DNA from: Maritimibacter dapengensis
Lineage (GTDB): Bacteria > Pseudomonadota > Alphaproteobacteria > Rhodobacterales > Rhodobacteraceae
Reading direction: 5' to 3'
DNA length: 64,000 nt
NCBI RefSeq assembly: GCF_019218265.1
Contig: NZ_JAHUZE010000002.1
Location: 930,001-994,000, forward strand
The notes under the pieces were generated by a model, which was not told the DNA's origin, did no database searches, and saw only the letters and a program-made list of their open reading frames with translations. Below, piece by piece: positions 51,892 through 61,593 of the stretch. Position 1 is the first letter of the stretch. Each line of letters starts with the position of its first letter. The position numbers and the translations under genes were made by a program.

Positions 51892-54237
51892 TCAGAACGA
51901 GGTCGAGATGGTGACTTCGAACCGGTTTTCGTTGTCATAGGGCTGTTTGCGCAGCGGGATCGCATAGTTGAACCGCAACGGTCCGACAGGCGTGTCCCAG
52001 AACAACGACGCACCGACCGTGGCACGAAGATACATCGAATCGTCGATCGTTCCGCCAAGATTGTTGTCGAGCCCCCAGAGCGTGCCGACATCCGCGAACA
52101 CACCGCCGGAGATCCCATATTCTTCGGGCAGTCCGAGCGGGAACTGTGCTTCCGCCCGCGCCACGGCAAAGTAATTGCCGCCAAGCGCGTCCATGTTGCC
52201 TGCGGTCAGGTCACGCGGTCCCACGCCGTAGGGTGCGAACCCGCGAAGCTGGCTTGCCGGGAGCAGGAACCGGTCCGTGATCCGGCTGCCAGCCCCGTTC
52301 AGGGAATAGACAGCACCGGCCTCGGCCTCGGCCCGCAGCGTCACTTCGTCGTTCAGAACCTTGGTCTGAACACGCGCAAGTGCGGTCGCCTTGATGTATT
52401 GGTTGTCGGCGCCCAGGCCGCCCACATCGCCGGTCAGGCGCAGGAATGCGCGCGACGTCGGGTCGATGGCATTGCGAGCGGTGTCGAATGTATAGGTCAG
52501 CCCGGCACCTGCGCCGAATTGCCAGCCCCGCGCCGCTTCCGCGCTCAGCACGGCAGAACTCGCGGGATCCACGTTCGAGATTCGCCCGCCTTCCACGAAC
52601 GGGCGGACGGCGACACGGCTGGTCGCCGATACCGGAAACTCGAGATACGGCTCGATCCGCGCGTTGGTGGAGTCGAACATCGCATAGGCGCTCGCGGTCG
52701 TCTCGGTATAGAACGCGTCGATGCCGAGAACCAGATCCCGTCCGAACAGGTTGGGTTCAGCAAAGGAGAACTCGTAGTTGCGCGCCGTCACACCACCGTT
52801 GAAGGCCGCCTTGATGAATTGCCCACGACCCAGGAAGTTCGTTTCCTGAAACGATGCGTTCAGGCCAAAGCCGGTCGCGGTCGAATACGCCGCCCCGAAC
52901 GAGAGCGACCCCGTCCCCTGCTCTTCCACGTCCACATCGACCACGACCCGGTCGCTGGCGGACCCTTCCCGCGCCTGCACGTCTACGTTCGCGAAGTAGC
53001 CAAGCGCCCGGATGCGTTCGGCCGCGTCACGAATGGCGCGCGGATTGAACGGATCGCCTTCGACGGTGCGGAACTGGCTGCGTACAACGCGGTCCAGCGT
53101 CGTCTGGTTGCCTTCGATGTCGATCCGCTCGACGATCACGCGCGGACCGCGCACGATGGCGAGCGTCACGTCCAGCGTGCCTTCACGGTCGTTGCGGGTG
53201 ACCCGCGGCTCGACATTGACGAAGGTCAGCCCTTTCTGTGCGGCGAGCCGCTCCATCCGTGCAATGGCCTGATCGACCTTGGTCGGGTTGTAGATCGTGC
53301 CGGGATTGAGCCGCGCGACACGTTCGAACTCCGCAGGGTCGAGCCCGTCGATTTCCGAAATCGTGTCGACCTTGCCGAGCGAGAACTGCTGGCCTTCGGT
53401 GATCTGGAACGTCACCTGATACCCATCGCGCGATTGCGGCACTTCCGCGGAAACGGCAGTCGCCTCGAAATCGACGAAACCACGAGAATTGTAGAAATCC
53501 GTCAGGACCTGCTTGTCGAACTCGAGCCGGGCCGGGTCGAACGTATCGGCGCGCACGAAGGCGCGCAGGATGCCGGCCTGTTTCGAAGTCAGGACACGGC
53601 GAAGCCGCGAATCCGTGAACGCCCTGTTGCCGGAGAAGGACAGACGCTCGATCTCGGCGTTCTTGCCTTCGACAACTTCGAACACGAGATCCACGCGCCC
53701 GCCTCCACGGCGGATGATGCGCGGCACGACTTCTGCCGAAATGCGCCCGTCGGCCGCATAGGCCTCAGCGATGATCTGCGCGTCACGTTCGGCCACCGAA
53801 GGCGAAAAGACATCGCGCGGACGCGACTGGATCAGCGCGATCAGCTCGTCGTCTTCCTTGCGGCGGTTCCCCTCGACGTTGATCCGGCTGATCATCGAGT
53901 ATTCCTGCACCCGCACCACCAGCGTGCTGCCGCGCGGTTGGAGTTCGACCGTGTTGAACAATCCCGACCCGGTCAGGCGCTGGTAGGCGTCGTTCAGTTC
54001 GGCGGCGGACACGGTCTGTCCTTTGCCGATTCCCAGGTAGGACAGAACCGTCGAGGCGGAGATTCGCTCAGTGCCGACGATCTGGACCGATGAAAAGCTG
54101 TAGGATTGCGCGATCACGGCGGTCGGCGTTACCACGGAAGCCCCTGATACACCGAGGAAAAGTGCAGTCGCCGCTGGCGCGAAGACGGATTTGCGCAGGC
54201 CATTCAAACGGGCGGCGCGCTGCTCGTTATACGTCAT
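51892..54237 (-). CDS. bamA: Outer-membrane assembly factor BamA
   Basis: 781-aa Omp85 protein. Signal peptide of about 45 residues ends near VIAQS; five POTRA repeats follow (about 50-430), then a beta-barrel. Barrel end motif has FNYAIPLRKQPYDNENRFEV and a terminal aromatic. It inserts beta-barrel proteins into the outer membrane. Preceded by its own promoter and by a terminator from the upstream cluster. Confidence 0.94.
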   Translation of the reverse strand: MTYNEQRAARLNGLRKSVFAPAATALFLGVSGASVVTPTAVIAQSYSFSSVQIVGTERISASTVLSYLGIGKGQTVSAAELNDAYQRLTGSGLFNTVELQPRGSTLVVRVQEYSMISRINVEGNRRKEDDELIALIQSRPRDVFSPSVAERDAQIIAEAYAADGRISAEVVPRIIRRGGGRVDLVFEVVEGKNAEIERLSFSGNRAFTDSRLRRVLTSKQAGILRAFVRADTFDPARLEFDKQVLTDFYNSRGFVDFEATAVSAEVPQSRDGYQVTFQITEGQQFSLGKVDTISEIDGLDPAEFERVARLNPGTIYNPTKVDQAIARMERLAAQKGLTFVNVEPRVTRNDREGTLDVTLAIVRGPRVIVERIDIEGNQTTLDRVVRSQFRTVEGDPFNPRAIRDAAERIRALGYFANVDVQAREGSASDRVVVDVDVEEQGTGSLSFGAAYSTATGFGLNASFQETNFLGRGQFIKAAFNGGVTARNYEFSFAEPNLFGRDLVLGIDAFYTETTASAYAMFDSTNARIEPYLEFPVSATSRVAVRPFVEGGRISNVDPASSAVLSAEAARGWQFGAGAGLTYTFDTARNAIDPTSRAFLRLTGDVGGLGADNQYIKATALARVQTKVLNDEVTLRAEAEAGAVYSLNGAGSRITDRFLLPASQLRGFAPYGVGPRDLTAGNMDALGGNYFAVARAEAQFPLGLPEEYGISGGVFADVGTLWGLDNNLGGTIDDSMYLRATVGASLFWDTPVGPLRFNYAIPLRKQPYDNENRFEVTISTSF

Positions 54238-54274
54238 GTTGTTATCATCCGCTCAGACATCCCAGTCCCTAGTG

Positions 54275-54303
54275 TGACTAACGACAAAGCCGCGTGATGT
54301 CAA
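54275..54303 (-). promoter_or_regulatory. Candidate bamA promoter
   Basis: On the minus strand TTGACA (54298-54303), a 17-nt spacer and TAGTCA (54275-54280) lie 38-66 bp before bamA. The -35 matches the consensus exactly; the -10 is weak. Confidence 0.5.
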
Positions 54304-54318
54304 AGCGTGCAAGCAGCG

Positions 54319-54340
54319 AAAAGGCCGCACTATGGCGGCC
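54319..54340 (-). terminator. Terminator after the 43-aa gene
   Basis: GGCCGC/GCGGCC stem (54323-54328 and 54335-54340) with a 6-nt loop; the minus strand continues TTTTCGC. It separates the rseP unit from bamA. Confidence 0.65.
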
Positions 54341-54394
54341 CGGAAACATTTGCGTTTCGCGCGCGTCTGTCCCGACCAAGCGGGACAGGCCGGA

Positions 54395-54526
54395 TCAGTT
54401 GAGAATCGCGCCCACGAGACCGCCGCAGCCGAGCGCGGCGACCAGCGTTCCGACGTAAAGCAGTCGGTCCCAGTTCAGGTCGAAAAGCAGGTGAAGGCCG
54501 CGATAACCCTGTTGGATGTAGTCCAT
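54395..54526 (-). CDS. 43-aa membrane peptide between rseP and bamA
   Basis: A small gene with ATG at 54526 preceded by AAAGGGAC. Residues 1-22 are amphipathic (MDYIQQGYRGLHLLFDLNWD) and 23-42 form a hydrophobic helix (RLLYVGTLVAALGCGGLVGA). No family recognised. It is probably co-transcribed with rseP (126 bp) and closed by a terminator, so it belongs to the envelope unit. Confidence 0.6.
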   Translation of the reverse strand: MDYIQQGYRGLHLLFDLNWDRLLYVGTLVAALGCGGLVGAILN

Positions 54527-54652
54527 CTCGATGTCCCTTTGTCCCAATTCAATGCGACATTGATCCGGGATTCGGGCGCAAGCATTTCCGAATTGCGGCA
54601 AATTCGGGGCATTTGCGCTGGCCGGACCCTTATGCGGGCCGGGACAAAGATG

Positions 54653-55990
54653 TCAGGGACAGAACAGATCGTTCGTCACGCCCAGCAGCATGATCCCAAG
54701 TACGAGCGCGATGCCGATGGTCAGCAGGATTCGCATCGCGCCATCGCTGGGCGGTTTGCCTGCGACAGCCTCATAGGCGTGGAACACCAGATGGCCGCCA
54801 TCCAGCACGGGAATCGGGAAAAGGTTCAGAAGCCCGACCGCAGTGGACAACACCGCCACGAACCAGATGAAGCTCGACACGCCCTGGCTGGCCGCCGCCC
54901 CCGACGTCTCGGCAATGCCGATGGGTCCACGCAGGTTACAGCTCGAAATCGCGCCGGTGATCATGTGCCAAAGGCCCGACAGGGACGACGTGATGATGTA
55001 CCCGACCTGATTGACGCCGGACGTGATCGCCTCGCCGAACGACGGCGCGCGCGTCGCCGGTTCAAAGATCATCCCGCCGGACACGCCGATCAGCCAGCGG
55101 GTCTCGAACCCACCTTCCGGCAGCGGGAGGTCCACGCGACGCGGTGACAACGACACGTCGATCATCTCGCCACCGCGATTGATGGTCAGGTCGAGCGCCT
55201 CGCCGTCCCCCTCACCGACGATGGTGCGCAGTTCCTCGAAGGTCGAAACCGCCTCTCCGTTCACCTGCGTGATGAGATCGCCCTGTTCCAGCCCGGCATC
55301 CGCCGCCGCCGATTGCGGCGTGACCGATCCGACATAGGGCGGATAGGGATACAGCGTCTCGACGGTCACTTCCTGCCCGTCGCGCAGCACCACGTATTCC
55401 AGCGGGCTTTCGTTGGGCAATTCGCCCACGTAATCCCCGAATTCCTCGAGGCTCGGGGTTTCCTGCCCACCGATCGACAGGATCTGGTCACCGGGTTCCA
55501 GCCCTTCGACACCCGGCACTTGCGTCAGCCGCGCGACGGTCAACGGATCGGTCGCGATCCCGGTGTGATAGGCCATCCCGAAAAAGATGATCGCCGAGAG
55601 AATGAAGTTGAACACCGGCCCCGCCGCGACCGTGGCCGCCCGCGCCCAGAGTGGGGCGCCATGCATCGTATGCCGCCGCTCCTCGTCCGAAAGACCCTCC
55701 ATCGCGTCTTCGTCCACGCCCGCCGACGCCGCGTTCGCATCGCCCCGGAACTTGACGTATCCGCCGACGGGAAGCGCCGCGATCTGCCATTGCGTGCCGT
55801 GCTTGTCGGTCTTCTTGGCCAGGACCGGCCCGATCCCGATCGAGAACACATCCGCTTTGATGCCCGAAATCCGGCCGATGATATAATGGCCGTATTCGTG
55901 GATCGCGACGATGATCGTCAGCGCGATGATGAAAGCGACGAGCGTAAAGGCCACGTTCCCGAATGACGGGATCAAACTGGTCAGGTCCAA
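54653..55990 (-). CDS. rseP: Site-2 membrane metalloprotease RseP
   Basis: 445-aa M50 protease. Zinc motif IHEYGHYIIGR near residue 30; PDZ-like domains follow in the central region (about 120-300), and the second ligand region NLFPIPVLDGGHLVF is present. It cuts anti-sigma factors within the membrane. Follows dxr by 23 bp. Confidence 0.94.
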   Translation of the reverse strand: MDLTSLIPSFGNVAFTLVAFIIALTIIVAIHEYGHYIIGRISGIKADVFSIGIGPVLAKKTDKHGTQWQIAALPVGGYVKFRGDANAASAGVDEDAMEGLSDEERRHTMHGAPLWARAATVAAGPVFNFILSAIIFFGMAYHTGIATDPLTVARLTQVPGVEGLEPGDQILSIGGQETPSLEEFGDYVGELPNESPLEYVVLRDGQEVTVETLYPYPPYVGSVTPQSAAADAGLEQGDLITQVNGEAVSTFEELRTIVGEGDGEALDLTINRGGEMIDVSLSPRRVDLPLPEGGFETRWLIGVSGGMIFEPATRAPSFGEAITSGVNQVGYIITSSLSGLWHMITGAISSCNLRGPIGIAETSGAAASQGVSSFIWFVAVLSTAVGLLNLFPIPVLDGGHLVFHAYEAVAGKPPSDGAMRILLTIGIALVLGIMLLGVTNDLFCP

Positions 55991-56013
55991 GGGACGGTTC
56001 TCCTTTCGCGGGG

Positions 56014-57183
56014 TCAGCCCCCGGCGATGATCTCTCTTGCGCGCATGCGTGCCATCTGGTCAGCGGCGCGGACGTTATCAAGTGTGAATGCGGCGTTCAT
56101 AAGGCTCTGGTCAACTGACAAGGCCGTCAACACCTCCTCGACCACTTCGGACATGCGCAGGAAGCCGATCTGGTGGCCGATGAACCCGTCGAGGGCGCTT
56201 TCCTTGGCGGCATTGAACACCGCCCCGGCCATGCCGCCTGCTTCCATGACCTCTCGTGCAAGCCGCAGCGCCGGCCAGCGGCGCTCGTCCGGGGCGCGAA
56301 AATCCATGCTCCCCACGGCGGCAAGGTCGAGCCGGTCCACAGGCAAGGTCCGCCGCTCGGGCCAGTTCAGCGCATAGCCGATGGCGTGGCGCATATCCGG
56401 CGGGCCGACATGCGCCATGAGCGCCCCGTCGTTGAACCCGACCAGCGCGTGAATCAGGCTCTGCGGATGCACGATGACCTCGATCTTCGCAGGGTCGATC
56501 CCGAAGAACTCCTTGGTTTCGATCAGCTCCAGCGCCTTGTTGAACATCGAGGCGGAATCGATGGTGATCCGCTGGCCCATGTCCCAGTTCGGGTGACTCG
56601 ACGCCTCCTCCAGCGTGGCCTCGGCCAACTTTTCCAAGGGCCAGTCACGAAACGCCCCGCCCGAAGCGGTAATGATGATGCGCTCGACCGCGTCCATGTC
56701 TTCGCCTACGAGCCCTTGGAACACGGCGGAATGTTCGCTGTCGACCGGCAGGATGCGGCTCCCGTGTTTCCGGGCGGTCCCCATGATGAGCGGCCCCGCG
56801 GTGACAAGGCTTTCCTTGTTCGCAAGCGCAAGGCAGGCCCCCTCTTCCAGCGCGGCCAAACCCGGTGGCAACCCGGCGGCACCGACGATGGCCGACATGA
56901 CCCAGTCCGCAGGCCTGCGCGCAGCCTCTTCGATGGCCGCTTCGCCCGCCGCTGCCTCGATATCGGTGCCGGAAAGCGCATCGCGCAGCGCGTCGAGGTT
57001 GTCCTCATGCGCCGTGACGGCGACCTCGGCGTTCAACGCCTTCGCCTGTTCCGCCAGCCGCGCCACATTATGCCCGCCCGTCAGCGCAACGACCTGATAT
57101 GCCTCCGGGTCGCGCGCGATCAGGTCCATCGTCGACAGACCGATGGAGCCGGTGCTCCCGAATATCGAAATGCGCCGCGTCAT
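56014..57183 (-). CDS. dxr: 1-deoxy-D-xylulose 5-phosphate reductoisomerase
   Basis: 389-aa enzyme of the MEP isoprenoid route, making 2-C-methyl-D-erythritol 4-phosphate. NADPH motif ISIFGSTGSIGLST at the N-terminus, metal-binding NKESLVTAG and ILPVDSEHSAVFQ are conserved. Start overlaps the cdsA stop by 4 nt (ATGA). Confidence 0.96.
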   Translation of the reverse strand: MTRRISIFGSTGSIGLSTMDLIARDPEAYQVVALTGGHNVARLAEQAKALNAEVAVTAHEDNLDALRDALSGTDIEAAAGEAAIEEAARRPADWVMSAIVGAAGLPPGLAALEEGACLALANKESLVTAGPLIMGTARKHGSRILPVDSEHSAVFQGLVGEDMDAVERIIITASGGAFRDWPLEKLAEATLEEASSHPNWDMGQRITIDSASMFNKALELIETKEFFGIDPAKIEVIVHPQSLIHALVGFNDGALMAHVGPPDMRHAIGYALNWPERRTLPVDRLDLAAVGSMDFRAPDERRWPALRLAREVMEAGGMAGAVFNAAKESALDGFIGHQIGFLRMSEVVEEVLTALSVDQSLMNAAFTLDNVRAADQMARMRAREIIAGG

Positions 57184-58043
57184 GCGCTCACTCCCCAGAT
57201 CAGCCAGCCGACCCCGGCGAGCGCGGCAACGGCGACAAGCGCGTCGAGCCGGTCGAGAACGCCGCCGTGACCGGGGATGAGCGACGAACTGTCCTTCACC
57301 CCTGCCCTGCGTTTCATCCAGCTTTCCGCGATGTCGCCCATCTGCCCGGCAAAGGCGAGCACCATGGCGACGATCCCGGCGACAAGCGGCGTGAGCTCCA
57401 CGACCGAAGGGCCAAGGATCGCACCGAATATGCCAGCCCCGATCCAGCCCGCGACGGTGCCGGACCACGTTTTCTTGGGGCTGATCTTCGGCCAGAACTT
57501 CGGGCCGCCGAAGGCGCGGCCCGCGAAATACCCGGCAACATCCGAAATCACCACGATTCCAACAAGGACGAGAATGCCACGCGGACCGACAACGACCTGC
57601 CCATAGGTCAGCGCCATCGCGGCCCCTGCCAGCACGAGACCATAGGCCAGCCACGTCCGATGTCCGTCACGCAACACCAACAGACCGAAGGCGAGCGGCA
57701 CCAGGCCGACCAGAAGCACCCGCAGGATACCGAGCCGGAACGCGGTCCAGACTTCGTCCAGCCCCTCGGGGTCGTCGCCCCCCACCAACGGCAGAAGCCA
57801 CGCGATGACGAGCACGGCCAGCGGGCTGAGCGCGATGATCCAGCGGCGCAGTGTCGGGATGCCCGGTTCGCAGAGCTTCGCCAGCTCGCGCAGCATCAGC
57901 ACGTAGACGATCAGCACGAACACCGACCATGCCCACGGACCGACGAACAACGCCGCCAGCGACAGCGCGAGGATCACCCCTGCCGAGATGACCCGCGTGC
58001 TCAGATCATTCCATTTGCCTTGTGACGTGGCGCCGTCAGCCAT
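57180..58043 (-). CDS. cdsA: Phosphatidate cytidylyltransferase
   Basis: 287-aa multi-helix membrane enzyme making CDP-diacylglycerol. The C-terminal signature KRRAGVKDSSSLIPGHGG followed by VLDRLD is exact. N-terminal region is hydrophobic with about eight helices. Its start overlaps the uppS stop by 1 nt (TGATG). Confidence 0.94.
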   Translation of the reverse strand: MADGATSQGKWNDLSTRVISAGVILALSLAALFVGPWAWSVFVLIVYVLMLRELAKLCEPGIPTLRRWIIALSPLAVLVIAWLLPLVGGDDPEGLDEVWTAFRLGILRVLLVGLVPLAFGLLVLRDGHRTWLAYGLVLAGAAMALTYGQVVVGPRGILVLVGIVVISDVAGYFAGRAFGGPKFWPKISPKKTWSGTVAGWIGAGIFGAILGPSVVELTPLVAGIVAMVLAFAGQMGDIAESWMKRRAGVKDSSSLIPGHGGVLDRLDALVAVAALAGVGWLIWGVSA

Positions 58044-58777
58044 CAGCTCTCCGCACCACCGTAACGCCGTTCGCGCAACCCGAACTTGTCGAGCGCTTCT
58101 GCGAACTGCTCCCGCCCGAAATCGGGCCAGAGCGTCTCGGTGAATTCATACTCCGCATAGGCCGACTGCCATGTCAGGAAATTCGACGTGCGGCTTTCGC
58201 CCGACGTCCGCACCACGAGGTCCGGGTCGGGAATTCCAGCCGTGTCGAGATACCCTTCCAACGTGTGCTCGTCGATCGCATCCGGCTCCAACTCGCCCGC
58301 TTTCACGGCCTCGGCCATCCGCCGGGTCGCACGCAGGATCTCGTCCCGCCCGCCATAGTTCAGCGCCACGGTGACATGCACCCGGTCGTTGCCCGCGGTG
58401 AGCGTTTCCAATTCGTCCATCAGTTTCAACAGCTTCTTGTCAAGCGGCGTCCGATCCCCGATGAACCGCACCCGCGCACCTTCGGCGTGCAATTCGCGGG
58501 CCGTCTTGCGGATCGTATGCCGAAACAACGCCATGAGCGCCGTGATCTCGGTGCGCGAGCGTTTCCAGTTCTCGGTCGAGAAGGCATAGAGGGTGACGTA
58601 TTTGACGCCGAGGTCGGGACAGGCCTCCACGACTTCGCGTGTGCGCTTTGCGCCCGCCTGATGCCCGAATGGGCGCGGACGCCTGCGCGCCTTCGCCCAC
58701 CGACCATTGCCGTCCATGATGAAGGCGACATGCAGATCCTTCTGCCTGTTCCCCTCGATGCCGGATTGATCGTTCAC
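58043..58777 (-). CDS. uppS: Undecaprenyl diphosphate synthase
   Basis: 244-aa cis-prenyltransferase making the carrier lipid for wall and glycan synthesis. Motif VAFIMDGNGRWAKAR with the catalytic Asp, then TLYAFSTENWKRS and SGESRTSNFLTWQSAYAEYE are conserved. It lies between frr (62-bp gap) and cdsA. Confidence 0.95.
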   Translation of the reverse strand: MNDQSGIEGNRQKDLHVAFIMDGNGRWAKARRRPRPFGHQAGAKRTREVVEACPDLGVKYVTLYAFSTENWKRSRTEITALMALFRHTIRKTARELHAEGARVRFIGDRTPLDKKLLKLMDELETLTAGNDRVHVTVALNYGGRDEILRATRRMAEAVKAGELEPDAIDEHTLEGYLDTAGIPDPDLVVRTSGESRTSNFLTWQSAYAEYEFTETLWPDFGREQFAEALDKFGLRERRYGGAES

Positions 58778-58839
58778 TGTCCTACCCTCGCTGACCTGCC
58801 CGTCCCTGGCTGGTTGCCCGGTGTGATCTCGGTGAGACC

Positions 58840-59406
58840 TCAGACCTGCATGATCTCTTCTTGCTTGTGCTCGAGCGCCCCGTCCACGTTCTTGATGAAC
58901 TTGTCGGTCAGCTCCTGCACCTCATCATGCCAGATTTTGTGATCGTCTTCGCTCATGCCGTCGTTCTTGGCTTTCTTGAGCTGTTCCATGCCGTCGCGCC
59001 GCACGTTGCGAATCGCGACGCGGGCGTGTTCGGCGTATTGCGCAGCGACGCGGGCAAGCTCGCGGCGCCGTTCTTCGTTCAGCTCCGGGATCGGCAGCAT
59101 GATTATGGTGCCGTTGGTCTGCGGGTTGATACCCAGACCCGATTCCATGATCGCCTTTTCCACGGCGTTCACGAGGCTCTTGTCCCACACGTTGATCGTC
59201 ACCATGCGCGGCTCGGGCACGTTCACCGTGCCGACCTGGTTGATCGGCGTGCGCTGACCATAAGCCTCGACATGGATCGGCTCCAGCATCGTGGCCGATG
59301 CACGGCCCGTGCGCAGCGACGCGAACTCTGTGCGCAAAGCGCCCATCGCGCCTTCCATGCGCCGTTCAAGGTCGTCCAGATCAATCTCGATATCGCCGTC
59401 AGCCAT
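58840..59406 (-). CDS. frr: Ribosome recycling factor
   Basis: 188-aa factor that splits post-termination ribosomes. Conserved blocks: [36 protein letters not shown] and [23 protein letters not shown] at 59406 follows an excellent AGGAGG site. pyrH is 125 bp upstream. Confidence 0.96.
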   Translation of the reverse strand: MADGDIEIDLDDLERRMEGAMGALRTEFASLRTGRASATMLEPIHVEAYGQRTPINQVGTVNVPEPRMVTINVWDKSLVNAVEKAIMESGLGINPQTNGTIIMLPIPELNEERRRELARVAAQYAEHARVAIRNVRRDGMEQLKKAKNDGMSEDDHKIWHDEVQELTDKFIKNVDGALEHKQEEIMQV

Positions 59407-59531
59407 GGCTCTTACCTCCTGTATCCCGCCTCCTGCGGGTCGTTTCGCGCTGTATAGCCCCAACGTTCCGCGGTTGTATAGCCTCGCCCGGACCGCTCGC
59501 GCGGATTCATCCCGGCCCGATGATTGCGCTA

Positions 59532-60290
59532 TCAGCCCTTCTTGTTCGTGACCTTCGTATAGGTGCCTTCTCCCGCCAGTATGCCCTTGAAGCCACCCGG
59601 CTCGTCGAGGCTGAACACGATGATCGGCTTGTTGTTGTCACGGGCGAGCGCAATGGCCGAGGCGTCCATGACACCAAGCCGCTTTGCCAGCGCTTCGTCA
59701 TAGCTCACTTCGTCGTAACGCACGGCATCGGAATACTTCTTCGGGTCTTTGTCATAGACCCCGTCCACCTTCGTGCCCTTGAAGATCGCTTCACAGGCCA
59801 TTTCGTTGGCCCTGAGCGTCGCGGCTGTGTCGGTCGTGAAATAGGGGTTGCCAGTTCCGGCAGCGAAGATCACCACCCGCTTCTTCTCGAGGTGGCGCAC
59901 CGCGCGGCGGCGGATATACGGCTCTGCCACTTCGTCCATTCGAATGGCCGAAATCACGCGGGTGAACACCCCTAGACCCTCGAGCGCGGATTGCATGGCC
60001 AGCGCGTTCATCACAGTCGCGAGCATCCCCATGTAATCCGCCGTGGTCCGCTCCATCCCCTGCGCGCTGCCGGCGAGCCCGCGAAAGATGTTGCCGCCAC
60101 CGATCACCATGCAGATCTCGACGCCCATGTCGTGGACGGATTTGACCTCTTCGGCGATCTTCTGGACCGTGGGCGGGTTCAGCCCGTATCCCGCGTCGCC
60201 CATAAGCGCCTCGCCGGAGATTTTCAGAAGCACCCGGCGATAGGTCGGTTGCTGGTCGTCGGCGGGGGCGGCTTGGGCGTCCTCGGTCAT
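59532..60290 (-). CDS. pyrH: UMP kinase
   Basis: 252-aa hexameric UMP kinase. N-terminal [21 protein letters not shown], and [13 protein letters not shown] are family marks. A 16-residue polar N-terminal extension precedes the core. Opens the pyrH-frr-uppS-cdsA-dxr-rseP unit; divergent from miaA. Confidence 0.95.
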   Translation of the reverse strand: MTEDAQAAPADDQQPTYRRVLLKISGEALMGDAGYGLNPPTVQKIAEEVKSVHDMGVEICMVIGGGNIFRGLAGSAQGMERTTADYMGMLATVMNALAMQSALEGLGVFTRVISAIRMDEVAEPYIRRRAVRHLEKKRVVIFAAGTGNPYFTTDTAATLRANEMACEAIFKGTKVDGVYDKDPKKYSDAVRYDEVSYDEALAKRLGVMDASAIALARDNNKPIIVFSLDEPGGFKGILAGEGTYTKVTNKKG

Positions 60291-60408
60291 GTCTTTGCGT
60301 CGTCCTCGCGGCTCATGTATGGATTGCGCTGCAAAATGTCGGAAATCGTGGGCGGGCGCAATCCGTGATCGGTTGTCCGGTGGCGAGGCAGGCATCAACG
60401 GGCGACGC

Positions 60409-61326
60409 ATGAACGGCAGCGATCTCGACGACACGGAAATCGACGCGCTGCTCGATCCCCTGCCACCGTCCCGTCCGGTTCTGATCGCGGGGCCGACGGC
60501 GTCTGGCAAATCCGGCCTCGCACTTCGAATCGCGCGTGAGCATGACGGCGTGATCGTCAACGCAGATGCCCTGCAAGTCTATGAAAACTGGCGCATTCTC
60601 ACCGCGCGGCCCTCGCCCGCCGAGGAAGAAGTCGCAAAACACGAACTCTACGGCTTCCTGCCCGCCGATGCGCTCTATTCCGTGGGCGACTGGCTGCGCG
60701 ACCTGGAACCAATCCTTCAAGGTGACCGTCGCCCGATCATCGTCGGCGGAACCGGGCTGTACTTCTCGGCCCTGACCGAGGGGCTGGCCGAAATTCCGCC
60801 GACGCCCGGCTCGGTCCGACAGGAAGGCGAGGCACGTCTGGCAGAAAGCGGCATAGAAGCCCTTCTGGCGGAGCTGGACCCGGACACGCTGTCAAGGATC
60901 GACACCCGGAACCCGGCCCGCGTCGCCCGCGCGTGGGAGGTGCAGAAGACCACCGGTCGCGGATTGGCGGACTGGCAGGACGACACCCCGGCGCCAAGGC
61001 TCGAACTCTCGGACACCCTCCCACTCGTCCTCATGCCGGAGCGCGATTGGCTACGTGATCGCATCGCCCGACGCTTCGACGCGATGCTCGCCGCCGGGGC
61101 GCTCGAAGAGGCTCGCGCGAATATGGATAACTTTTCGCCGGACCTGCCGTCGGCCAAGGCGATCGGGGCCAAGGAACTCATCGCGCACCTGCGCGGGACG
61201 TGGACAATCGACGAAGCGCGGGAGGCATCAATTGTCTCTTCGCAACAATATGCCAAGCGACAACGCACATGGTTCCGCTCTCGCATGTCTAAATGGCACC
61301 AGATACCGCTTCCCGGGGGAAATTGA
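60409..61326 (+). CDS. miaA: tRNA dimethylallyltransferase
   Basis: 305-aa enzyme adding dimethylallyl to A37 of tRNA. Walker-type motif [15 protein letters not shown] near residue 25; substrate motif [28 protein letters not shown] at 60409; an upstream frame from 60289 lacks support. Confidence 0.94.
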   Translation: MNGSDLDDTEIDALLDPLPPSRPVLIAGPTASGKSGLALRIAREHDGVIVNADALQVYENWRILTARPSPAEEEVAKHELYGFLPADALYSVGDWLRDLEPILQGDRRPIIVGGTGLYFSALTEGLAEIPPTPGSVRQEGEARLAESGIEALLAELDPDTLSRIDTRNPARVARAWEVQKTTGRGLADWQDDTPAPRLELSDTLPLVLMPERDWLRDRIARRFDAMLAAGALEEARANMDNFSPDLPSAKAIGAKELIAHLRGTWTIDEAREASIVSSQQYAKRQRTWFRSRMSKWHQIPLPGGN

Positions 61327-61374
61327 CGGGCGTAAACTGTGTCCCATCGGGAACATCCGCGCGTGACCTTGAAC

Positions 61375-61407
61375 TTATCCACACGATTTCCGCTGGACTG
61401 TGGAAAA
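61375..61407. promoter_or_regulatory. DnaA-box-like pair upstream of the AraC gene
   Basis: TTATCCACA (perfect, 61375-61383) and an inverted TTTTCCACA-type site (61399-61407) occur 24 bp apart in the 267-bp gap 61327-61593 between miaA and the AraC-type gene. Confidence 0.4.
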
Positions 61408-61593
61408 GTCGCGCGACAGGTGGGCGGGAATCGGGTAATCAGGAAGGGTTCCGTTGGTTTCCCGCCTGAACCAAGGGATTTTATGACATCGCGCCGGGCA
61501 TTTGGGAGTGTCCGTGGAACCATTCAGTTCTTGCAGCATGTCGACTTGGGACAAGGCGGATAAAAAGAACGAACAACGGGGGACCGAAGACAC

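Noticed and set aside
51772-54093. 773-codon plus-strand frame opposite bamA
   Set aside because: Shadow of bamA; composition is unlike real proteins in the window.
61483-61563. 26-codon frame (MTSRRAFGSVRGTIQFLQHV start) in the AraC leader
   Set aside because: It has a weak AAGGGA site but no hydrophobic or family pattern; a leader peptide is possible but unsupported.
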